From Clostridiales bacterium UBA7044 (GTDB lineage Bacteria; Bacillota; Clostridia; Oscillospirales; Oscillospiraceae): a stretch of DNA of 51,479 nucleotides. The DNA lies in assembly GCA_002493965.1 (NCBI GenBank), contig DLAP01000044.1, forward strand, positions 1-51,479, read 5' to 3'. The notes below the pieces were generated by a model. That model was not told where the DNA came from. It was given only the letters and a program-made list of their open reading frames with translations, and made no database searches. A program made the translations under genes and the position numbers. Shown here in pieces: positions 24,838 through 33,315 of the stretch. The stretch's first letter is position 1; every line of letters starts with the position of its first letter.

Positions 24838-25701
24838 ATGAAGTCAACCGTATATTTTTCCCGTACCATTACGCCGGAAACCGTTTTGGAGCTTTATAAG
24901 CGGGTAGGGAAGACCCTTCCTGGAAAGGTGGCTGTGAAAGTCCACTCCGGCGAGAAGGGCAACCAGAACTTCCTGCGGCCCGATTTCTGGAAACCCATGG
25001 TGGAGTATGTAGACGGTACTGTGGTAGAATGCAACACAGCCTATCCGGGAGCCAGGAACACCACAAAAAGGCATCAGAAGCTTCTCAGCACCCACGGCTG
25101 GACCCAGTCTTTCCCCGTGGACCTGCTGGACGCGCAGGGTCCGGACAAGGAGCTTGCGATTCCCGGCGGTAAGGTGATTCAAAAGAACTATGTAGGCAAG
25201 GATATCGAAAACTACGATTCCATGCTTGTATTGTCCCACTTCAAGGGTCATCCCATGGGCGGTTATGGCGGCGCGCTGAAGCAGCTGTCCATTGGCGTTG
25301 CTTCCTCCTACGGTAAGGCCTATATCCACGGCGCCGGGAATCCCAAAAAGCTGTGGAGCGCTGATCATAATGCCTTCCTGGAATCCATGGCAGACGCTGC
25401 CAGTTCTGTTATTTCCTACTTTCAGGGCAATCTGGTGTATATCAACGTCATGAAGAATATGAGCGTGGACTGCGACTGCTGCGCCGTGGCAGAGGATCCT
25501 TGCATTGCGGATATTGGCATTCTGGCCTCCACCGACCCCATTGCCATTGATCAGGCCTGCATTGATCTCATTTATGCCTGTGATGACCCGGGGAAGGCAC
25601 ACTTCCTGAAAAGAGTGGAGAGCCGCAACGGCGTTCACACCATCGAGGCAGCTGCGGAACTGGGCTTCGGTTCCAGAGAATATGAACTGATCGAACTATA
25701 A
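24838..25701 (+). CDS. DUF362 domain-containing protein
   Basis: 287 aa. The conserved pattern (VAVKVHSGEKGNQNFLRPD, ECNTAYPGARNTT, LSHFKGHPMGGYGGALKQLS, ADIGILASTDPIAIDQACID) identifies DUF362, a family often linked to iron-sulfur or redox proteins. The only Cys cluster is C212, C214, C215 and C222. There is no separate 4Fe-4S ferredoxin domain, so cluster binding is uncertain. GGAGGAATT precedes the ATG. It follows valS by 46 bp with no terminator between, so it may share the T-box transcript. The function is unknown. Confidence 0.82.
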   Translation: MKSTVYFSRTITPETVLELYKRVGKTLPGKVAVKVHSGEKGNQNFLRPDFWKPMVEYVDGTVVECNTAYPGARNTTKRHQKLLSTHGWTQSFPVDLLDAQGPDKELAIPGGKVIQKNYVGKDIENYDSMLVLSHFKGHPMGGYGGALKQLSIGVASSYGKAYIHGAGNPKKLWSADHNAFLESMADAASSVISYFQGNLVYINVMKNMSVDCDCCAVAEDPCIADIGILASTDPIAIDQACIDLIYACDDPGKAHFLKRVESRNGVHTIEAAAELGFGSREYELIEL

Positions 25702-25714
25702 ATTTATGTCTCGC

Positions 25715-25766
25715 AAAACGGAAGAATGGAAGACCGAAAGGGTTTCCATTCTTCCGTTTTTCTTTT
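25715..25766 (+). terminator. Terminator of the valS-DUF362 unit
   Basis: A perfect 17-bp stem (25715-25731 with 25744-25760) is followed by TCTTTT. Confidence 0.92.
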
Positions 25767-25844
25767 GCCCTTCTCGATTCCGACTGAAAAATCTGTCTCG
25801 CCATATTATACTGAATAACAGCAAAATCTAAGGAGGAACTTTTC

Positions 25845-26162
25845 ATGCACTTTACCAGTTTTTTGGAGGAAGGGCGGCTGACAGTGGCGCTGACCGGAGA
25901 AATCGATCACCACTGCGCCAAAGCCTATATTGGGGCTATTGCCGCAAAAATTGAGGCATATACCCCGAGTGTCTGTATTCTGGATTTTCAGGAGGTGTCC
26001 TTCGTGGACTCTTCCGGAATCGCGGTGGTCATCAACGCCCTGCGGAACATGACGCAAATCGAAGGAAAGTTATTGCTGACCGGAATTGCCCCGCAGCCCA
26101 TGCGGGTATTTCGGGCATCCGGCATTGACAAGCTTGTAGAAATTAAGGAGGCAGTATCATGA
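25845..26162 (+). CDS. spoIIAA: Anti-sigma F factor antagonist SpoIIAA
   Basis: 105 aa STAS-domain protein. The phosphorylation site motif is VDSSGIAVV (Asp55-Ser56-Ser57-Gly58), matching the Ser phosphorylated by SpoIIAB in Bacillus. Unphosphorylated SpoIIAA binds SpoIIAB and frees sigma-F in the forespore. AAGGAGG precedes the ATG. It overlaps spoIIAB by 4 nt (ATGA), giving the classic three-gene operon. A possible -10 (TATACT, 25807-25812) lies upstream, but the -35 is poor; a sigma-H promoter is expected from Bacillus and could not be confirmed. Confidence 0.95.
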   Translation: MHFTSFLEEGRLTVALTGEIDHHCAKAYIGAIAAKIEAYTPSVCILDFQEVSFVDSSGIAVVINALRNMTQIEGKLLLTGIAPQPMRVFRASGIDKLVEIKEAVS

Positions 26163-26590
26163 AATTCGACAACTATATGATTTTGGACTTTCCCAGCAAA
26201 TCCGCCAATGAAGCCTTCGCCCGGTCCGCCGTGGCCTGCTTTGCCGCCCAGCTGGATCCCACTCTGGAAGAGCTGGGGGACATTCGCACGGCGGTTTCCG
26301 AAGCAGTGACCAACTGCATCGTCCACGCCTACCCGGAAAAGCTGGGAAATATCACCCTCCGATGCCGGATTCTGAAGGACAGCATTCTGGATATTGTGGT
26401 GAAGGACAAGGGTGTGGGCATCGCTGATGTGGAGCAGGCCCGGCGGCCAAGCTATACCACCGGTGGCAATGACCGCAGCGGTATGGGCTTTACCATTATG
26501 GAAAGCTTTATGACCAGCTTGGAAATTTCCTCCAAGCCCGGCAAAGGGACCATGGTACATATGCGCCGGAAAATTCAGCGCCGTCAATGA
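26159..26590 (+). CDS. spoIIAB: Anti-sigma F factor SpoIIAB
   Basis: 143 aa GHKL-fold serine kinase. The ATP-site motifs are visible in order: N box EAVTNCIVHAYP, G1 box VKDKGVGIAD and G2 box SGMGFTIM. It holds sigma-F inactive and phosphorylates SpoIIAA. It overlaps both spoIIAA and sigF by 4 nt (ATGA at each junction), so the three proteins should be made in fixed ratio. Confidence 0.95.
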   Translation: MKFDNYMILDFPSKSANEAFARSAVACFAAQLDPTLEELGDIRTAVSEAVTNCIVHAYPEKLGNITLRCRILKDSILDIVVKDKGVGIADVEQARRPSYTTGGNDRSGMGFTIMESFMTSLEISSKPGKGTMVHMRRKIQRRQ

Positions 26591-27291
26591 CCCATCTGGA
26601 AGAGCTGATTGCCCGTTCCCAGGCCGGGGACGGCGGTGCCACGGAAGCCCTGGTGGAGGAAAATTCGGGCCTCATCTGGTCCGTTGCCCGCCGCTTTTTG
26701 GGACGGGGCGCGGAGCCGGATGACTTATACCAGCTGGGTAGCCTGGGCTTTCTCAAGGCAGTGGAGGGTTTTGATCTACAGTACGGCACCCAGTTTTCTA
26801 CCTACGCCGTTCCCAAAATTGCCGGAGAAATCCGGCGGTTTCTCCGAGATGATGGAGCCGTAAAAGTGTCCAGATCCATCAAAGAGCAGGCAGCAACGAT
26901 CAAATCCACCCGGGCGCGGCTTACTACAGCCCTGGGCCGGGATCCCACCATTCAGGAGATTTCCCGACAGACCGGTTTTTCTCCGGAAGAAATTGCCTTG
27001 GCGGAAACCGCCACCGCCGCCACGGAGTCCATTCAGCGGGAGAATGGGGACGAGGGCTTTTCTCTGGAAGACGTCCTCACGGATACGGAGTCTGAGGAGC
27101 GGATGGTGGAAAAAATCGCCCTCCGTCAGGCTATTGAAGCCTTGCCGGAGCGGGAGAGAATGGTCATCAACCTGCGCTATTTCCACAGCCTGACCCAGCA
27201 GCGGGTAGCGAAGGTCATGGACATCAGTCAGGTGCAGGTGTCCCGGATTGAGAAGAAGGCCCTGGTACTTCTTCGGGAACTGATGGCGTAA
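26587..27291 (+). CDS. sigF: RNA polymerase sigma-F factor (SpoIIAC)
   Basis: 234 aa sigma-70 family factor without region 1. Region 2 holds DDLYQLGSLGFLKAVEGFD and TQFSTYAVPKIAGEIRRFLRDD, region 3 DPTIQEISRQTGFSPEEI, and region 4 LPERERMVINLRYFHSLTQQRVAKVMDISQVQVSRIEKKAL. The operon position after spoIIAA-spoIIAB separates it from the similar sigma-G. It drives the first forespore-specific transcription in sporulation. Confidence 0.95.
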   Translation: MTHLEELIARSQAGDGGATEALVEENSGLIWSVARRFLGRGAEPDDLYQLGSLGFLKAVEGFDLQYGTQFSTYAVPKIAGEIRRFLRDDGAVKVSRSIKEQAATIKSTRARLTTALGRDPTIQEISRQTGFSPEEIALAETATAATESIQRENGDEGFSLEDVLTDTESEERMVEKIALRQAIEALPERERMVINLRYFHSLTQQRVAKVMDISQVQVSRIEKKALVLLRELMA

Positions 27292-27308
27292 AGGCGCATA
27301 AATTATCG

Positions 27309-27337
27309 TTTACATTTGAGAGAAAATGCGATAAAAT
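27309..27337 (+). promoter_or_regulatory. Promoter of the pcrA-yunB-ligA unit
   Basis: TTTACA (27309-27314), 17-bp spacer, TAAAAT (27332-27337). Confidence 0.7.
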
Positions 27338-27371
27338 AGGAGCATCTTATTGAAAAAGAACAGGTGCGACT

Positions 27372-29771
27372 ATGAACGAACAAATGCAGTCCCGCTTCCT
27401 GACTGCCCGGCGGAGCTTTATCCGGCGGCAGTTTCAGCAGCTAAATGATATGCAGCAGGAAGCGGTTTTGACAACGGAAGGTCCCCTGCTGCTGCTGGCA
27501 GGCGCGGGAAGCGGGAAAACCACGGTGCTGATTAACCGGATTGCCAACCTCATGCGCTTTGGCCGAGGCAGCGACAGCACGGAAATTCCAGATCGTATTA
27601 CGGAAGAAGATGTGCTTTTCCTGGAAAACGGGGGAGACGACCTTTCGGAAAGCGAATGCCGCCGGGCGGATGCCCTGTGTGCGCTGGAGCCGCCAGCGCC
27701 CTGGAGCATTCTTGCCATTACCTTTACCAACAAGGCGGCAAATGAGTTAAAGGAGCGGCTTTCTACCCTGTTGGGACCAGAGGCGCAGGACATCTGGGCT
27801 ATGACCTTTCACTCTGCTTGCTGCCGGATTCTGCGCCGGGATATTGAGCGGATGGGATATACCCGCAGTTTTACCATCTACGATGCCTCCGATTCCGAGC
27901 GGCTTATGAAGGATATCGTCAAAGACATGGGACTGGATGATAAGACCTTTCCGCCCAAATATGTTCTGGGGGCCATCAGCCGGGAGAAGGATAAGATGGT
28001 TTCTCCCAAGAAGATGCTGGAACGTGCGGAGAGCAGCGGTGATCTCCGGGCGCTGCATATTGCCAGAGCGTATGAAAAGTATCAAACCCAACTGAAGGAA
28101 AACAACGCCCTAGATTTTGATGATATTATTTATGTGACGGTACAGCTTCTTCAGGAGAACGAGGATGTGCGCGGTTACTATCAAAGAAAATTCCACTATG
28201 TGATGGTGGACGAGTATCAGGACACCAACCATATGCAGTATCTTCTGACCTCTCTGCTGGCAGGCGGTCAGGAAAACATCTGCGTGGTGGGTGATGATGA
28301 CCAGAGCATTTACCGCTTCCGGGGCGCTACCATTGAAAACATTTTGAATTTCGAGAAGCAATACCGGGGTACCCGCACCATCCGCTTGGAACAGAACTAC
28401 CGATCAACCCAGTCCATCCTGAATGCCGCCAACGCGGTGATTTCCCACAATCTTGGCAGAAAAGGGAAAAGGCTTTGGACGGCTAATGGTCAGGGCGACC
28501 TGATTACGGTATATGAAGCGGCGGATGAAGGGGCAGAAGGCAACTTCGTGGCTGGTAAAATTCTTTCCGGTTCCAGAACCAACAAGTTCAGTGATTTTGC
28601 CATACTCTACCGCACGAACGCTCAGTCTAACGCTCTGGAATTTGCTCTGAAGCGAAACGGCATTGCTTACCGTGTTATTGGTGGCACCAGGTTCTTCGAC
28701 CGGGCTGAGGTGAAGGATATGCTGTCCTATCTCTGCGTGATCAACAATCGGGCGGATGATTTGCGCCTGGGCCGGATCATCAACAACCCACCCCGGGGCC
28801 TGGGGGCGAAAACCATTGAGGTTGCCCGCCGTCTGGCAGAGGCGGAAGGGAAGAGCCTGTACAGCGTTGTATCGGATCCCTATTCCTATGGGCCTCTGGA
28901 AAAGCCTGCCATGAAGCTGATGCAGTTTTCCGCCCTGATCGAAGGAATGGCGGAGCTGCTGGAGGGAGGCATGAGCCTGCCGGATTTCTATGATGAACTG
29001 CTGATTCGGACAGGCTATGTGGATATGCTTACCTCCAAGGACACCGAGGAAAATAAGACAAGGCTGGAAAACGTTCGGGAGTTAAAATCCAGCATTCAGT
29101 CCTATGTGGATAACGCAGAAGTGCCAACACTGGCCGGATTCCTGGAGGAAATCGCCCTATATACGGATCTGGAGCAGTATAACGCCGGGGAGGACGCAGT
29201 GGTCATGATGACCATGCACTCGGCCAAGGGTCTGGAGTTTCCCCATGTGTTCCTGGTGGGCTTTGAAGACGGGCTGTTCCCGGGAATGCGTGCCATCGGG
29301 GACGCGGAGGAGATGGAGGAGGAGCGGCGGCTGTGCTATGTGGCCATCACCCGGGCAAAGCAGAGCCTGACCATTTGCTATGCCAGACAGCGTATGATTT
29401 ACGGACGCACTTCTGCATCGCTGCCCTCCCGGTTCCTGCGGGAAATCCCGGAGGACTGCACCCAGAAAAAAGGAGGATTCCAGAGGCAGCAGGAGCGAAG
29501 CGTCTACGCCCACCACGGTGGATATGGGGCTTACGGGGCCCAGGCACAAAAGAAGCCTGTCCGGGCAACCATTACGCCCCCTGCCGCGGAGACAAAGCCC
29601 ATGCTGGAACTGAACCAGGGAGATATGGTGCTCCACGCGGCCTTCGGACGGGGTATGGTGCTGTCCGTTATGAAAATGGGCGGAGATGCCCTCCTGGAAA
29701 TCGCCTTTGACGACATCGGCACCAAGAAGCTTATGGCAAAGACCGCTTCTGCTCATATGAAAAAGCTGTAA
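27372..29771 (+). CDS. pcrA: ATP-dependent DNA helicase PcrA/UvrD
   Basis: 799 aa superfamily 1A helicase for repair and for removing proteins from DNA. Motifs: Walker A AGAGSGKTTVL, motif Ia ITFTNKAANELKERL, Walker B VDEYQDTN, motif III GDDDQSIYRFRGA, later VMMTMHSAKGLEFPHVF and RRLCYVAITRAK. An insertion of about 47 acidic residues (64-110) separates Walker A from motif Ia compared with Bacillus PcrA. The C-terminus (AAFGRGMVLSVMKMGGDALLEIAF) is the PcrA tail domain. It is followed by yunB and ligA, an order resembling pcrA-ligA in Bacillus. Confidence 0.94.
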   Translation: MNEQMQSRFLTARRSFIRRQFQQLNDMQQEAVLTTEGPLLLLAGAGSGKTTVLINRIANLMRFGRGSDSTEIPDRITEEDVLFLENGGDDLSESECRRADALCALEPPAPWSILAITFTNKAANELKERLSTLLGPEAQDIWAMTFHSACCRILRRDIERMGYTRSFTIYDASDSERLMKDIVKDMGLDDKTFPPKYVLGAISREKDKMVSPKKMLERAESSGDLRALHIARAYEKYQTQLKENNALDFDDIIYVTVQLLQENEDVRGYYQRKFHYVMVDEYQDTNHMQYLLTSLLAGGQENICVVGDDDQSIYRFRGATIENILNFEKQYRGTRTIRLEQNYRSTQSILNAANAVISHNLGRKGKRLWTANGQGDLITVYEAADEGAEGNFVAGKILSGSRTNKFSDFAILYRTNAQSNALEFALKRNGIAYRVIGGTRFFDRAEVKDMLSYLCVINNRADDLRLGRIINNPPRGLGAKTIEVARRLAEAEGKSLYSVVSDPYSYGPLEKPAMKLMQFSALIEGMAELLEGGMSLPDFYDELLIRTGYVDMLTSKDTEENKTRLENVRELKSSIQSYVDNAEVPTLAGFLEEIALYTDLEQYNAGEDAVVMMTMHSAKGLEFPHVFLVGFEDGLFPGMRAIGDAEEMEEERRLCYVAITRAKQSLTICYARQRMIYGRTSASLPSRFLREIPEDCTQKKGGFQRQQERSVYAHHGGYGAYGAQAQKKPVRATITPPAAETKPMLELNQGDMVLHAAFGRGMVLSVMKMGGDALLEIAFDDIGTKKLMAKTASAHMKKL

Positions 29772-29815
29772 TACATAAGCTGGACGCGCATATCCTGTTC
29801 CGGGAGGGGATGGGT

Positions 29816-30463
29816 ATGGCTCGCAGGCTTCGGAAGTTGGTTCGGTTTCTCCTGGTTCTCTGCATTGCGCTGGGGATCGCTTTTCTGATGCTTCGCAGCC
29901 GCTACCGGGACGTGATCCGGGAACTGGCGGAGACCCAGGTGAAAAACACCACCTCCGACCTGACCAATGACGCCATCGCCAAACAGATTGCGAAAGGCGA
30001 AATTCAATACGACCGAATCGTCTATTTCGAAAAGGACTTAAACGGCCGGATTACCGCCCTGAAAACCAATATGAGCGAAGTGAACCGGCTGAAAACGGAC
30101 ATCTTAAATATCATCAACGATGAAATTCTGGAACTGGACGCGTCGGATATCGGTATTCCCCTGGGGAGCCTGTTCCTGCCGGAATTTTTCTCTGGAAAAG
30201 GTCCTGCCATTCCCGTGCATATCCTGTCCATACGCAATTCTGACGCCACCTTTTCCAGCTCCTTTTCCCAGGCGGGGATCAATCAAACCCTGCACAAACT
30301 GATTATGACGGTCAATGTGGATGTGGCCGTGCTGGTACTGGGAGAAACCGGAAGCTTCGCTGTCAACAGTGAAGTGGTGGTCGCGGAAACCATTATCGTG
30401 GGAGAAGTGCCCACAACATTTTTACAAACCGGAGGAAATTATGGATCCGAAAGAGAGAATTGA
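29816..30463 (+). CDS. yunB: Sporulation protein YunB
   Basis: 215 aa. One N-terminal membrane segment (about 9-28) is followed by the YunB-type region: NDAIAKQIAKGEIQYDRIVYFEKDLNGRITALKTNMSEVNRLK is split here by family-typical Asn and Lys positions, then IPLGSLFLPEFFSGKGPAIPVHIL. In Bacillus yunB belongs to the mother-cell sigma-E regulon. ATG 29816 is preferred because GGGAGG (29802-29807) is 8 nt upstream, against 2 nt for ATG 29810. The 3' end overlaps ligA by 23 nt. Confidence 0.85.
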   Translation: MARRLRKLVRFLLVLCIALGIAFLMLRSRYRDVIRELAETQVKNTTSDLTNDAIAKQIAKGEIQYDRIVYFEKDLNGRITALKTNMSEVNRLKTDILNIINDEILELDASDIGIPLGSLFLPEFFSGKGPAIPVHILSIRNSDATFSSSFSQAGINQTLHKLIMTVNVDVAVLVLGETGSFAVNSEVVVAETIIVGEVPTTFLQTGGNYGSEREN

Positions 30464-32414
30464 GGAACTGACGGCTCTGCTGAAAGAAGCGGGCTACCGC
30501 TATTATGTTTTGGACGATCCCACAATGCCGGACTTTGAATATGACCATCTTTTGCGGGAACTGGAAAACCTGGAGGCTGCACACCCCGAGTTTGCCGCCG
30601 TGGACTCTCCCACAAAGCGGGTGGGTGGAGAGGCGGTCAGCCAGTTTGAAAAGGTAACACACCCGGTGCCTCTCATGAGCCTGCAGGACGTATTCAGCAT
30701 GGAAGAGCTGAATGATTTCCTTGGGAAAATTCTGGAAGGGGATCCGGACACTGCCTTCTCCGTGGAGCCGAAGATTGACGGCCTTTCCGTGGCCCTGGAG
30801 TATGTGGATGGTCAGTTCGTCCGTGGCGCCACCCGGGGAGATGGTACGGTAGGGGAGGACGTTACGGAAAACCTAAAGACCATCCATGCCATTCCCATGA
30901 GGCTTGAAAACGCCCCATCCCGGCTGATTGTACGGGGTGAGGTTTTTATGCCCAAGAAGAGCTTTGAAAAGCTGAACGCTCGTCAGGAGGCAGAAGGGAA
31001 GCCACTCTTTGCCAACCCCCGGAACGCCGCTGCCGGGAGCCTCCGTCAGCTGGACCCGAAGATTGCCGCCAAGAGGGGCCTGGATATTTATGTGTTCAAC
31101 GTCCAGCTGGCCGAGGGTGTCAACTTTTCCAGCCACAGGGAATCCCTGGACTTCCTGAAAAACTTAAAATTCAAGGTCATTCCCCATAAGATGCTGCACA
31201 CCGTTTCGGAGATCGATGAAGAAGTTATTTCTATCAATGAAAACCGGGAAAAGCTGATCTGTGACATTGACGGTGCCGTGATCAAGGTAGAGGACCTGAA
31301 CCAGCGGGAAGCCTTGGGCAGCACTGCCAAATTCCCACGGTGGGCAGCGGCCTATAAATATCCGCCGGAAATCAAGCCTACTGTGGTGGAAGATATTGTG
31401 GTCCAGGTGGGTAGAACCGGCGTTCTGACCCCCAAGGCGGTGGTGCGGCCTGTGAGGCTGGCAGGAACCACCGTCACCAACGCCACATTACACAATCAGG
31501 ACTTCATCACCCAGCGGGACATCCGCATTGGAGACACGGTGCTCATTCGGAAAGCCGGGGAAATCATCCCGGAGATTCTGGAAGTGGACCTAAGTAAGCG
31601 CCCCGAGGGAACAAGAGCCTACCACCTGCCGGAAAATTGTCCCGTATGCGGTGCAAGGGTAGAGCAAGATGAAGATGGTGCCTTTATTCGCTGCACCGGT
31701 GCGGAGTGTCCCGCCCAGCTGAGCCGGAACATTGCCCATTTTGTCAGCCGGGATGCCATGGACATTGACGGTCTGGGTGCCGCCATTGTGGATAATCTTA
31801 TTGAAAAGGGGCTGATCAAGTCCCCAGCGGATATCTATTATCTCACGTTGGATGACATCAAGAGCCTCTGGAAATCCGGCAGCAAGGCTGCGGAAAAGCT
31901 GCTGGCCGCCATTGAAGCAAGTAAGCAGCAGGATGTGAGCCGGCTCATCTATGCGCTCGGCATTCGTCAGGTGGGCGCAAAAACGGGCAAGGTGCTTGCC
32001 TCCGCCTTTGGCAGTCTGGATGCTCTGATGGAAGCCTCTGTGGAAGCGCTGACAGAGGTTCCTGATGTGGGCGGCATCACGGCAGAGAGCATCCATGGCT
32101 GGTTCCGCCAGGATCAATCAAAGCATATGATCGAGCGGCTTCGCCAGGCCGGGGTGAATTTTGAAAGCAGGCGGGTTTTGACGGACGACCGGTTTGCGGG
32201 GAAGACCTTTGTCCTGACTGGTGCGCTGAGTAAATTCACTCGGGAGGAGGCCACGGAAAAGATTGAGCTTCTGGGCGGTAAAGCATCCGGGTCTGTTTCC
32301 AAGAAAACCAGCTTCGTGGTGGTAGGCGAAAACGCCGGTTCCAAGGAGCGGAAGGCCAGGGAACTGGGGATAACGATTTTGACAGAAGACGAATTTCTGG
32401 AAATGCTGCAATAA
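30441..32414 (+). CDS. ligA: NAD-dependent DNA ligase
   Basis: 657 aa, normal LigA length. N-terminal Ia domain (YRYYVLDDPTMPDFEYDHL), adenylation motif with catalytic Lys in VEPKIDGLSVALEY, OB fold (GRTGVLTPKAVVRPV), a four-Cys zinc finger (CPVCGARV...CTGAECPAQ), helix-hairpin-helix repeats and a C-terminal BRCT domain. It seals nicks in replication and repair. GGAGG precedes ATG 30441. The frame is open back to 30315 within yunB, but the ribosome site and the family start (MDPKERIEEL) fix the shorter form. Confidence 0.96.
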   Translation: MDPKERIEELTALLKEAGYRYYVLDDPTMPDFEYDHLLRELENLEAAHPEFAAVDSPTKRVGGEAVSQFEKVTHPVPLMSLQDVFSMEELNDFLGKILEGDPDTAFSVEPKIDGLSVALEYVDGQFVRGATRGDGTVGEDVTENLKTIHAIPMRLENAPSRLIVRGEVFMPKKSFEKLNARQEAEGKPLFANPRNAAAGSLRQLDPKIAAKRGLDIYVFNVQLAEGVNFSSHRESLDFLKNLKFKVIPHKMLHTVSEIDEEVISINENREKLICDIDGAVIKVEDLNQREALGSTAKFPRWAAAYKYPPEIKPTVVEDIVVQVGRTGVLTPKAVVRPVRLAGTTVTNATLHNQDFITQRDIRIGDTVLIRKAGEIIPEILEVDLSKRPEGTRAYHLPENCPVCGARVEQDEDGAFIRCTGAECPAQLSRNIAHFVSRDAMDIDGLGAAIVDNLIEKGLIKSPADIYYLTLDDIKSLWKSGSKAAEKLLAAIEASKQQDVSRLIYALGIRQVGAKTGKVLASAFGSLDALMEASVEALTEVPDVGGITAESIHGWFRQDQSKHMIERLRQAGVNFESRRVLTDDRFAGKTFVLTGALSKFTREEATEKIELLGGKASGSVSKKTSFVVVGENAGSKERKARELGITILTEDEFLEMLQ

Positions 32415-32430
32415 GCTGCAATCGTAAAAC

Positions 32431-32466
32431 AAGGCATCCGTATGGAAATCCATGCGGATGCCTTTT
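32431..32466 (+). terminator. Terminator of the pcrA-yunB-ligA unit
   Basis: AAGGCATCCG (32431-32440) pairs with CGGATGCCTT (32455-32464) with further inner pairing, followed by TT. Confidence 0.8.
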
Positions 32467-32549
32467 GCATATTCAATATGAAGCAGGAATTGCATACAAT
32501 TTTTCCCAATTCAAAAGGGACTGTTTTTTGCAGCTTAATCAGGGCTTCT

Positions 32550-32999
32550 CTAAACGCCATTATATTGTTTGGATATGTATTTTCTGTTTTTGATATCCAA
32601 TATCTGAATATAAGGAATACTGTCTATATAGACCCAAGATTCAATGAAGGTTGGCGTGACAACAAAGAGCCTTTCGTTTTCCAGCATGGTATACCGGCGA
32701 AAAGCGCTGGGAAAGCACGCCTTATAAGCGTCACAAAAGTCTGCATTTTCGGCGGGACTTCCAATTTCCATACAGATCCCCTCAATTTGGATATTATCAA
32801 TACAGAGGGCAACATGAGGATTGTTTTTAAGCTGATGATATTTTCTGAGTGCGGCATCTGTTTGAAAATACAATTTGCCATGGGACTGAATGATACTCAT
32901 GGTTCTCGATGTAACAATATTATCAAAAGAAGTCGATAGAACCATTTTTTTGCTTTCCCCAAAATTCCGCCAAAATTCTAAATACTTTTCCTCAAACAC
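32550..32999 (-). CDS. Pyridoxamine 5'-phosphate oxidase-like (FMN-binding split barrel) protein
   Basis: 149 aa. The pattern FGESKKMVLSTSFDNIVTSRTMSII...GKLYFQTDAALRKYHQLKNNPHVALCIDNIQIEG is the split-barrel flavin-binding fold of the PNPOx-like superfamily. It lacks the clear signature of true PdxH, so a general flavin reductase or heme/F420-like function is possible; the substrate is unknown. GTG 32999 has GGGGG about 7 nt upstream. It is on the minus strand downstream of the Cys-rich gene. Confidence 0.8.
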   Translation of the reverse strand: MFEEKYLEFWRNFGESKKMVLSTSFDNIVTSRTMSIIQSHGKLYFQTDAALRKYHQLKNNPHVALCIDNIQIEGICMEIGSPAENADFCDAYKACFPSAFRRYTMLENERLFVVTPTFIESWVYIDSIPYIQILDIKNRKYISKQYNGV

Positions 33000-33073
33000 A
33001 GTATACCCCCATTGGAATACCTGATTTACAAATAAAATCAGAAGCTGACAGTTTTTTTGTCCTTCAAACAGCG

Positions 33074-33283
33074 CTACAGGGAAAAGTCTTCCTTGTCATA
33101 CTTGGAAAAATCTAAAGCCTTTGGCCTGACCGGAATCCGTTTGCAGGGATCATACCTAAATTTACGGCAGGGGGTGTCCGTCACCCGCAGCCCTTTTTTT
33201 GCGCAGAGCACAGTCTCGTCCTCCAGCTTGGTGCTATGGAGGCAGTAATAGCAGGAATGGGGCATTTTTTTCCGAAACAGCAT
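33074..33283 (-). CDS. Conserved small Cys-rich protein
   Basis: 69 aa. Five cysteines in the pattern CYYC-x14-C-x11-C-x7-C and a basic C-terminal half (RYDPCKRIPVRPKALDFSKYDKEDFSL) suggest a small metal-binding, perhaps zinc-ribbon-like, protein. I recognise close relatives as hypothetical proteins in clostridia, but no function is known. GGGAGG precedes the ATG. It follows the YlbJ-like gene by 32 bp on the same strand, so co-transcription is likely. Confidence 0.78.
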   Translation of the reverse strand: MLFRKKMPHSCYYCLHSTKLEDETVLCAKKGLRVTDTPCRKFRYDPCKRIPVRPKALDFSKYDKEDFSL

Positions 33284-33315
33284 GTCGGCTTTCCTCCCAC
33301 GATTCGTTTGCCTTA

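Noticed and set aside
25784..25816. Sigma-H promoter of the spoIIA operon
   Set aside because: CTGAAAAA and GAATAAC have only partial similarity to the consensus and awkward spacing. A TATACT box is present, but the matching -35 is poor. Left open.
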